A stretch of 24,367 nucleotides of DNA from Saccoglossus kowalevskii (lineage: Eukaryota > Hemichordata > Enteropneusta > Harrimaniidae), in the NCBI RefSeq assembly GCF_000003605.2, contig NW_003155260.1, positions 102,382-126,748 of the forward strand. Direction: 5' to 3'. The position numbers and the translations under genes are program-made. The notes beneath the pieces were generated by a model. The model searched no databases. It saw nothing but the letters and a program-made list of their open reading frames with translations, and had not been told where the DNA came from. Positions 1-8,585 of the stretch are shown piece by piece (the stretch's first letter is position 1; each line of letters starts with the position of its first letter).

Positions 1-22
1 CCCCCCTCTGGATCCGCCACTG
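1..22 (-). mobile_element. Terminus of a hAT-like DNA transposon, cut by the window edge
   Basis: Read on the minus strand from 22 to 1, the sequence is CAGTGGCGGATCCAG followed by a G run. It matches, from memory, the CAGKGGCGGATC-type terminal inverted repeats of many animal hAT elements. The outer CAG end would be at 20-22, so the body of the element lies to the left of the window. The first flanking 8 bp (23-30, gaaattgc) would be one copy of the target-site duplication usual for hAT insertions; its partner is outside the window. No transposase sequence is visible. Confidence 0.45.
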
Positions 23-129
23 GAAATTGCGCTTGTTGAGTTTAGAACGAGTATGTGTGTGGCTGCCGTTAAAATCGTGCCTCAGTGTCGATGACTATAA
101 ATGTCGAGGTGTGTAACCGGTCGTAGTTC

Positions 130-400
130 GGAGTCGGGGAATAGTTTCAGATTTTTGGGGAAAAAAGTAATATATCGACCTGGTTCGGATCAAAAGTTGG
201 GGAATTTCTCGCTTGGCAAATGTGAGAAGTAAAATTGGGGATCAACTGACTCACTCGAAGACAAAGATCAGACCAATAAGTAGAGTTAGTTCGTTTTAGT
301 TCATAATTGTAAAACGCCAAAACAGAACAGTTTTGTCATAAAGACAGGGGTAAGGTCTCGGGGACGTTCTTCGTGCGTGGGGATCCTCGGGTCGGGGATC
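130..400 (+). other. G-rich stretch with recurring YGGGGA motif
   Basis: The octamer TCGGGGA(A/T) or a close relative (TTGGGGAA, TTGGGGAT, GTGGGGAT, TCGGGGAC) occurs at about 134, 155, 197, 235, 358, 377 and 392, always on the plus strand. The copy at 197-209 runs into AATTTC and so resembles a kappa-B site. No long ORF or splice structure is visible. The stretch could be decayed transposon or exon sequence, or a cluster of binding sites. It is visibly more GC-rich than most of the window. Confidence 0.4.
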
Positions 401-441
401 TTCACGATTGTTTTTTGCGATTCCTCCTTTCAAGGGTATTT

Positions 442-653
442 TGACTAATGGCTGGCTGCCATTTTAATCTTAATCACGTGATATTGCAACAGCCAATTGA
501 AATTTAATACATTGGTACGTGACATTTATGACGTCACCAAACGTTGACTGACCAATGGTAGGTTGCCATTTGTTTTTTTTTGTCACGTTATATTTACAAC
601 GGCCAATCGAAATAGAATATTTATGTGATTTTTGTGACGTCACCTAACGGTGA
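442..653 (+). repeat. Two diverged tandem copies of a ~106 bp promoter-like unit
   Basis: Copy 1 (442-548) and copy 2 (549-~653) align along their whole length with scattered substitutions and small indels. Both carry the same elements in the same order: an ATGG...CCAT inverted pair, a CACGT core (a full CACGTG E-box in copy 1), a GCCAAT box followed by GAAAT, and a perfect TGACGTCA palindrome (529-536 and 635-642) followed by ACC. CRE, CCAAT and E-box together are typical of animal promoters. Here they sit in a duplicated block with no recognisable gene start beside it, so a transposon-borne promoter or MITE is equally possible. Confidence 0.65.
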
Positions 654-659
654 CAGTGG

Positions 660-887
660 ACGCGTTGTAACCAATATCATGTATAACAACAATCTAATAA
701 GCTTAATCATAGTAGTTGTAGCATATCTAACTTGCATATAAGGACAGTTTACTTTGTAACACACCGGCATTCTCAGGTGTATGTCTTTACCAGATCAACT
801 GCAACCCCAATTACAGATATGAAATAAGGATGTGTTCTAGTTATCTCGCGGTAATCCGCTACTCACTACGACAGGGATTCTGTGATT
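660..887. other. No recognisable feature
   Basis: AT-rich sequence between the duplicated CRE-bearing unit and the dispersed repeat. I see no ORF of note, tRNA, hairpin or tandem structure here. Confidence 0.5.
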
Positions 888-990
888 GTTTACGTGCACT
901 GAGGTCAGGTCCAGCACGTATGGGACCGACAGTTTAACTTGCCTCCGATTGATTGCCATATTCCAAGCATTGCATGCGGTGAGTCTGATA
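888..990 (+). repeat. Dispersed repeat, copy A (copy B at 21046-21150)
   Basis: This segment shares a common core with 21046-21150. TTTACGTGCACTGAGG is identical in both. Next come similar stretches with AGCAC, TGGGA and CGACAG. Further on there are matching CCTCCGA and AATGCCGCG/CATGCGGTG positions. By eye the match is about 70% over ~100 bp, in the same orientation. Similar TTTACGTGCAC...CCTTCCGAAGGAC repeats are, from memory, widespread in marine invertebrate genomes, but I cannot name the family. The overlapping minus-strand ORF at 837-1076 falls largely on this repeat and is not credible as a gene. Confidence 0.55.
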
Positions 991-1885
991 AGTGGGCAAT
1001 ATGTAATCTTTTCTCTACTAGGTGTGTAGCCGACCGTGGAAGCAGACCATAAAATCTCCCCATGATATGTGGGCACGCTAACTATTAAGTCTCACATCAG
1101 ATATCTTGTAAATGCATTTATTACTATATTGCACATTCAGTGTAGTGCCCTCTCTTTCTCTTTAAAGATTGCGGGAAAAAAGTCAACATACTAGGTACGT
1201 TGAGTCAATGCCATCTCCAGCCCTTGGCTAAGCTAATACATGTTTTATAAATCGATGCGATGTAACTTATTGGACGCCAATGATTAAAAATCTAACCATT
1301 TCATCTTCAAGGCAGAGACAAATATTACACGCTAATTAATTTCAAATACGAAATATGTCACAGAAACCCCGTTCATGCACGTGTTTGAGTACTTGTTATT
1401 CCCACGAGATTTACACTAAGCGAGTATAATTATAGACTCTATGTACTTTCTAGTTAATCCACACGTTAACATGCCCAACGCCTTTTACGGAACTGACTTT
1501 TGTGTTATATTTACGACTATGCTTCGAGAGGTACTGCTTGATATAAATACCCTTGGGTTGCTGTTTGGGTGATTCGTTTCGCATTCTTACTTCTTACAGT
1601 CTTCTGGAGACAACTACATAAATCATCACAAATACCAACGCAGAGTAACGTACCTCATTTATAATAGACAAATTTGTAACAGGTACACTTCATTACATGG
1701 CTTGTGATCGTCATAATTAAGGAGTCAATGTGCCTTCTCATTCTGTATGCTAGCAGTGTGATGTAATATACTTGGCCGGCGTTTGGTCTGCGTCATATTC
1801 AATTTCGGCCTGTATCTTGATATCTTTTAAAAAAAAGTTAAAGGACGGTAGTCGTTGCGCCACGCATGGTCTCATAAAAACAAAG
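991..1885. other. Non-coding stretch with one weak TATA-like element
   Basis: No convincing gene. TATAAATA at 1542-1549 is followed about 30 bp later by pyrimidine-rich sequence with a possible initiator (GCATTC near 1581) and an acceptor-like CTTCTTACAG ending near 1599. The context would fit a core promoter, but several ATGs and no coding sequence follow, so the support is weak. Confidence 0.25.
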
Positions 1886-1984
1886 ATGGCGGCTTTGACT
1901 GTTTCGCAGATCAATGAGTACAAACTGAAACGTTACCAAGCTTTAATTTCAACTAATACAAGTTGTCTGATTATATTGTATTAG
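1886..1984 (+). CDS. Orphan 32-residue ORF in strong start context; possible first-exon relic
   Basis: The ORF opens with AAAGATGGCGGC, which has an A-rich leader, G at +4 and alanine codons second and third, a context common at animal starts. It encodes MAALTVSQINEYKLKRYQAL and twelve further residues, then stops. The spacing L-T-x-x-Q-I-x-x-Y with a later Tyr loosely recalls the N-terminus of phytanoyl-CoA dioxygenase-like proteins, and MAxxLTxxQI also recalls calmodulin-like starts; neither is strong enough for a name. The last third overlaps a perfect 12 bp inverted repeat. No good splice donor or later exon is apparent. It may be a decayed first exon, a 5' pseudogene fragment or chance. 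It can also be read as the end of a longer frame from 1772, but that upstream part has no gene-like character. Confidence 0.2.
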   Translation: MAALTVSQINEYKLKRYQALISTNTSCLIILY

Positions 1985-1987
1985 TTG
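1950..1987. repeat. Perfect 12 bp inverted repeat (stem-loop)
   Basis: The arms CAACTAATACAA (1950-1961) and TTGTATTAGTTG (1976-1987) are exact reverse complements separated by 14 nt. The loop begins with GTTGTCTGA, and the same nonamer recurs at 1984-1992, so a direct repeat is overlaid on the hairpin. The structure could be a transcript stem-loop, a small foldback or a replication-slippage product. Confidence 0.7.
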
Positions 1988-1992
1988 TCTGA

Positions 1993-3738
1993 GCTTAATT
2001 CAGTATTTTTTAGGTGATTGGAAGCTATCGAAAGAGTCACCGAAGGTAATTAGTGAAAGTCGCGCCCAGGTCAAACCTGAAGAGCGCATTGGATTGTGGA
2101 CAAGTCAATATTTATCAACCCAAATGTCGCACATGCGCAGCGCGACGACTGATGTCCTTTAAACTCAGAATTACTACTACTACTGGATTGCATATATCCT
2201 CGTATGTCTGCAACTCGGTCCCGATAGAGGGCGATACTCAGGAGTTAATTAATCTTCATACTCTTCCCAAGACAAATTCATTGTTCAAATAAATCATAAC
2301 AAGTATATTATAAAGTCACATCTCATGACAAAATCATGCAATTATCTTTACCAATTCGCCTTATTGATTTAATTAAGTTTACATCCTAAAATACAATGTA
2401 TGAGTAGTGGAAATTTACCTTTCAAGTTGCTGTAGCGCGTGCGCTATATTATGAATTCAATATAATATAATATAATATGAATATACAGCATAAGCGACAA
2501 AATTCCAATAATCGTCAACTAAGTTATCTTATAATTCAACCGAAAGAGACGATTATGTTGACTATTTGATATAAAACACACTCGACAACTATATTACCGT
2601 AGCTGAATTCACTCCGAGGTTTCTAAAGCCTGTAAGACGACATTCTGTCAGTAAAGTACTTGTTTATGCCTGGGGCAGAGAACTTGCTGAACTCTACAAA
2701 TCGTTAAGGTCATCATAGTCCCTGCTAAATAAACAAGTCAAATCATTGATGAGTTCACGTCAAAACCACTTCTGCTTTGAATACAAGCCGTTTTATGAAT
2801 CTTTGTAAAATGTCACAAGAAGTATCACATACAATTTGACAAGTATTCACGTACAATTCATGTCGAGACCTTGCTATTCGTATTCCCACCGGGTGTGCTG
2901 ACCCACGTGTTAATAAGCTAGTTGTACATTCTACCCACTGACAATGAGATAGTACAACTGTTCTCGGCGACTGTGATATTTAGCAAAATATATAGGAACT
3001 ATTCGAACAGCGTAGTATAAATAGGTACTAATATTATATAGTGTGTTATTGTATCTTGATGTACCGAATAAAAAGCTAGACTTTGTTAGAGTGGGTATGA
3101 CATGTATTTTAAACTGGATTAAGAGAAACGTGTTTTTCACTACCTCGTCCACGTAATACATATAGGTGAGCGAAGTCTGATGAATCGTCGTAATTATTTG
3201 GACGAAGATTTATCAGTATACCTGTTAATTATATAACCAATTTTCAGAATGAAAAAACAGCTACTTGATAGATACGTGCAACCCACAATACTGAATACAT
3301 ATAGTATCTTTGAAAAAAAATCTTTTATCTACTTGAAAGATATTTGAAAATTGCGAATGTATTATACAATTCGTAATACTAGAACTGATTATCAACTACG
3401 CATCACTAATCGCACTTAAACCGTTTATATTTTCCAATCGAAAATTGGACTGCAGTGCCTGTAAAATTGATCTATACCGACCAATTAGGCGTGGGTTCTT
3501 AAAGGTGCCCTGACGTACAGAGTGATTGACAGGTTTCACGCAAGGTGCCTCAGTAATTCATTGAAAGCCTACTTGATCACCTATATGAACTGGCGACTTC
3601 GTGTGCGTAAAATGTATACAATATATAAATTACTGCGTTTCACATTTAAACTGATTTACGCAGTCCCGGAATGAATTCGACCTACTTTTTTTTTTCTTAT
3701 ATTGATATGAATAAACAGATCCTATAAGAGAGAAAATC
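1993..3738. other. AT-rich non-coding stretch
   Basis: No gene or RNA is recognisable. A 19 bp (TATAA)n microsatellite lies at 2460-2478. GCACATGCGCAGCGCG near 2127-2142 resembles an NRF-1-type site, but no transcript starts can be assigned to it. A TTAAAGGTGCCC motif near 3499 recalls TTAA-targeting transposon ends, but I find no partner end. Short ORFs here show no protein-like composition. Confidence 0.45.
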
Positions 3739-3739
3739 A

Positions 3740-4262
3740 GTGGTCTGGTGATTAACCCGGCTCTCCGGATATGAGTCAGAGTAAACGGTTTTCCACTAAC
3801 TAAGCCGGTGTTTTAGTAACTAAAGTGATGGTGTAGAAATGACTTTGATTTATTCATGTCCTGTAGTTATTTAATTGGGCTTGTGGTGAGTAATGACCAA
3901 ACTGGTCTGCTTGATAGGAAATCGGTTCTATATAGATTATATATCTCTCCTAGTGACCTGGTCTTTTGGAGAGCAAACTATTCTTTTAGTGACTAAACCG
4001 GTTTTCTACTCTTGGGAGTAATCTGTTCTTCTATTGAGCAAATTGGTTTTCTAGAGACTAAATCGGCCTAGTAGTCAGTAAACTGGTCTTCTAGCTAGTG
4101 AACTGGTCTTCCAGCAAGTAAACCAGTTTCCTAGTGAATACATATGTCTTTTAGTGAGCAAACTGATCGAGTGATTAAATTGCTCACTGGTTTATAGTGA
4201 GTAAACTGGTCTCCTAATATATAAACCGGTCCTATAACGATTAAACCGGTCTGCTGAGCCGG
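3740..4262 (+). repeat. Degenerate ~20 bp minisatellite with Grainyhead-like core
   Basis: The unit is approximately AGTAAACTGGTCTTCTAGTG. Cores of the form AAACYGGT or one or two changes away start at 3899, 3919, 3955, 3975, 3995, 4020, 4040, 4060, 4080, 4100, 4120, 4140, 4160, 4177, 4203, 4223 and 4243. Spacing is exactly 20 bp from 4020 to 4160 and again from 4203 to 4243, with small slips between. Weaker copies at about 3783, 3802 and 3822 extend the array leftward, with a poorly matching gap at ~3835-3895. The core is close to the published Grainyhead/CP2-family site AAACCGGTTT, present in full at 3995-4004; 4120-4129 is AAACTGGTTT on the minus strand. Units differ by many substitutions, so the array is old. 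Confidence 0.8.
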
Positions 4263-7200
4263 TATAGTCTCGTAAGCGGTCAACCTTTATTTTAAAAAGT
4301 GATATGTACTAGTATTTCTATCATATTTAAGTTTGTCTGTAAATGTTATATTTACAGTATATCTAATTATGTGTCATCTACTAGTAAATATGATGGATGT
4401 ATTCTGAACCCTAGCTGGCACAGTTTAATTCAATTGTGGAGGTGGATTGAAGCTTCAATGGCGTTCACGCTCCATTTCTTTTAATTGCCACTTGAATTTG
4501 ACAGATTTTCAGTGATTGTTTCCTTGTCAACAACATGTGAAATCTCTGCCAATTAGCGTGTCCCATTATTAATAAATTGTATTCTGTGCACGGAATGTAA
4601 GTATAAATTCATTTGTACAGTTCCCATGGGGGAAGTAGTCGTTAGTACCCATGGTTTATTATTGTTATTGAATTGACCGCTGTCATTCCACGATCACTGT
4701 CTACTCATTATGTAAATTCATATATAATGAAATGAAACTTATGTCACAGCGCGTGACGTCATTATTTTTATGAAATAGAAAAGATAACTTTTACAATAAT
4801 TGTGTATTCATAACTATATAACTGCATGCGAGTCACGTGACATCAATATTTTGATCGCGATTCGCTATTAAAATACTGACACACAGCAACGCGTCATTGT
4901 GAATATACTTTGCGGTATTATTATAGTATTAAATGGCAAATCAAATTAGAGTCAACGAGAGTTACTGTCATATGTGCTACAGTCTTAAATTACATATGTC
5001 AACAGAGTTACTATACTAGTGTTTTACTGAGCTCAATACTATGTATATATTGTATTAGCAAAATGACGTATTAGATTTCACCATTGTCAACTCTGTATCT
5101 CTTTTTAGAGATGCGTTGTAACGATCTTAATGTAACACACAAGTAGTGTAATCTTATAATATCCAGCTACGACAAATCAACCAATCTTCTGAGGTCATGA
5201 CAGGTACGATAAGCTGCTGAAATCCACTTCAACTGACGTCAAATTTAATTACTAGTATCACAGTTTTAGCCATTTATTCAAAAGTTGTCAACGATTCAAC
5301 GATCTGGTAATATGTAGAGATTTACAGTTCCGTTGTGGGGAGTCAGGATTTCAAATGTTGCTTAATGTGTGCCAGCCGCCCTATATGATGCAGTAAATAT
5401 GGGTAAGCTAATAAGCAGGGGGTGTTGTACCTAACCAGTTTAAGTTTGTCTGGGGTGCTACTGGATATACGCATTCGTCAAATATCTAATGTCAGCTTCA
5501 AACGATGCGAACGAATCATAATAACTGTCGTAAATGGTTAGTCACTTTCCTCCAACAAGTAATGATTCTTGAACTAAAGGAAGTGGTCAATGTAACTTAC
5601 AAAATAATTTTCACAAATAGAGTGAAAAACAAGAGAGTTTGTATCAAGATTCAATCAAGATGATACGTGTATGTAAATAGATTGTGACTTGCACACTCCA
5701 TTTTAAATGGTCAACGCTTATCTGAGGAAAATCGTGATGATCATTTACGACAATAATTGCTTAACTTGTAGCATTACTCCCACTAAATGTTGCATAACAT
5801 GCTCCTATAAGCGTCAAAACACATCAATCACATATGCTCATATCAATTTTATCAGTGATTATTGAAAGATACGAACTCAATGCAATTGTTTAAGAAAATA
5901 CGTTTACATAGAGATAAGACAACGAAATCGACAGAAAGATATGTTAATGAATGTTGATGCATTTATTCCTGGTATTCGTGCATGACATTGTGAAAGATGT
6001 AAAGTACTATACATTCACGTATGTAGCCGTCAAAAACATTCTCTCGACTTTATTTATTTATTATTCTGTCACATTCCATTCTATAGTCGTCCTATTTCTA
6101 GCACGTTATCACTGTTTCATAATTGTTTTATTATTCTAAAAGGGTTTAAGTGTAGCGCTATGTATTATATCTTTGTTCTTCTTGATCGGTTATTTCGTGA
6201 CAGGGTATGTTGAATTTGTTACATTGGGACAGTCGTACACCTTTCAGAAATGCCAAATGATAAAGACAATCATTTATATTAATTACCTCAGTATCAATGA
6301 AGTGTATAGTCAACGCATTTATATTAAACTTCCCAATGAAGTACATGTGAATGGCAAAATTTTTATGTCAAAAATCAGTCTTAGATTGAGTTCGAACTAA
6401 CAGCTCACAGTCGATGTGAGTGAAGCGCTGGAAAACCTGTCAGTCACATGGCGATCATTGTCTTTCGGCTAAATCATGTTTCATAAGTCGTAGAATAATC
6501 AGAAGTTGATCATATGGGCCCACCTGCGAAAGTTTCAGTATGCAAACTTTATGAACCAGTGCAACCAGTTATTTATTTATAGAATATTCAATCTGCTACT
6601 CACTTCAACTAAGATACGGCAAAACCACATCGTCCTATAAAACTAAGTCTTTGTACTTCGTACCACACAGTTATTTCGTACAGGTCTAACTATTAATGAT
6701 TCAAATAGACTGCCTGCAATGACTAAAATTACTAATTCGCTATCTAGAACTGTGTTTTAATAACGTTAAGTCAACGCTAAAAGAATCGTTGAACCACGAT
6801 TTCGGTTTCAAAAACAACGGCAAAGTGTTCTTCGTATAATGAGGTGCTTGTATACAAGTGGTTGTCATAGTGTTGCCCAAACGGATAGTTTGGCTGTGAA
6901 AGTTGTTTTGCTGATTTGTAGGATTTGAAAAAAACGCTTGTCAAGATGGCTGCCCTCATATTGTGATTATTAGTACATAGGTCGCATTTATTTTATTATC
7001 ACGTGTACGCCAACTGACCGTGCTAGAGACAATGTGTACCTGTAATACGAGGTGGCCGCGTTGTAAACTTTGTATCAGCGACCAATAACCGATATGGCTT
7101 TCTTTTCATGCAATTGGAGACATTGGTAACTTCTGAAATAATAACTGAAGTAGTAAACATGTATGGAACAACTTTCTAATATTATCATTATGTACGAGCA

Positions 7201-8496
7201 AAAAGAACAATGTAAACCCAGTGTAATCATAAAAAAGGCACTTACTTCTATTGCTACTGTCATTAAAAAGACATTCATAATCACACTTATTTAAACAATG
7301 TTCAGCTCTGGATTGGGTATATTCGATGAACGAATATTGGATTCGAAAGACATTTCGAATAAACCAAACAATGCCCCACTTTCAAATATAATGTTTGTAG
7401 AAACGTCAAATTTGGGAAAGTATGTTGAATAAAATTGGTCTTGCACTTGTCTCGTTTAATTGTAGAATTGAGCTGTGGTGCATGCATCATGACAAAATGA
7501 ATGGCTATCAACGTTTGGTCGTAATTATGAAAAATGTCATCGGAGAACCATGGCTACTTCGAGCAAAATCAATGTCTTTAATATGCCAAGCAAAACTTGT
7601 TTAAATCTATAAACAATGACCAATTAGCACAACAACTAAACATCGATCATAAATAAGATTTAGTATGTTTACCAAAAAAAATACTTTCTCGCAAGGGCAC
7701 CTATCATTTTATCTGGGAATGCCAATTCCAAACAAATATAGTTATTAGCGAGAAATTCATGTTCATCATGAAAAGTTAGAAAAATGAACAGTGTACCATT
7801 CTAACTTATATAATTGCTTGGTATAAATACTATTTTTACACGGCTATATATCTGATCATGCAGTACGGATAGCTTCGAGTTATCGTTCGCTGACTGCACA
7901 CCTTCAATGCACTGTTGTTATAGATAGAAATCATGACAATGAGAGAGCAATGGTTAAATCACTAGCATATTGCTTGTAATGAAAGCAGTTCACAATTCTG
8001 CCGTATCCGAATGGGCAAAATGGGCGTATTTTGCAGTCACGTGATATATTAACCATAATATACACCTATAATCATTTATAAACATTAATAGTACACAAAC
8101 GATACTCCACGAAAAGCTACATGGATGAAACCTATAAGAAGCGGGGCACATTGTCGAATAAATAAACTTATGACACGCGTTAATAGATGACCAAAGTTTG
8201 TATTAAAAGAACGTGATTGCCCCTCAATTGTCTGCCTTATCTCCATGGTTGTTATGTTGTTGTCCCTGCAGACAAAGCTTCCAACAATAATGTATTTGTG
8301 AGTTATGTTTTTATGAGTGGCTTATTAGAGTTAAAGAAGAAATATATGACTTGTCCAGCTTACATTTGTTACCCGAACTTCACAAGACACAATACAAAGC
8401 CAAATTTATTTCTAGGTCATTAAAACCAAGAAATTTTCTAAAAGCTTATAATTTCTTTTGTCTACTATAAAAAAAAAAGCTGTAGCATGTAGCTGT
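4263..8496. other. Long AT-rich non-coding stretch
   Basis: I find no gene. ORFs here are short (under about 76 residues), rich in Ile, Tyr and Phe, and look like chance frames. A single TGACGTCA palindrome lies at 4754-4761, with TCACGTGACATCA near 4832, similar in motif content to the duplicated unit at 442-653 but not alignable to it. TCACGTGATAT near 8038 shares an E-box and flank with copy 1 of that unit. No RNA gene or long inverted repeat was seen. Confidence 0.45.
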
Positions 8497-8585
8497 GGCA
8501 TGTTGGCGTGAGTGGCGCCTTTTCCAGCCGAACGGCATCAGACCTCACTAACTTGGGTTCGGAGCACCGTGGCGGGCGCAACTCA
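8497..8585 (+). mobile_element. tRNA-derived SINE head, degenerate (candidate)
   Basis: TGGCGTGAGTGG at 8504-8515 resembles a Pol III box A (canonical TGGCNNAGTGG) with one extra base. GGGTTCGGAGC at 8555-8565 resembles box B (GGTTCGANTCC). The distance between them (~40 bp) fits a tRNA-type internal promoter. Between and after them GC content is well above the surroundings (GGCGCC, GCCGAACGGC, GGCGGGCGC). No acceptor stem closes cleanly, so this is not an intact tRNA gene. It is best explained as an old tRNA-related SINE or a tRNA pseudogene. A run of ten A's lies just upstream (about 8469-8478) and no clear 3' tail was found. Confidence 0.4.

Noticed and set aside
837-1076. 79-residue minus-strand ORF
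   Set aside because: It coincides largely with a dispersed repeat that has a second, frame-disrupted copy at 21046-21150.
1542-1600. TATAAATA plus initiator as a promoter for the ORF at 1886
   Set aside because: Several upstream ATGs lie between the two and TATA-like octamers are common in this AT-rich DNA; kept only as a weak note.
3499-3540. TTAAAGGTGCCC as an end of a TTAA-targeting DNA transposon
   Set aside because: No inverted partner or second TTAA end was found nearby.
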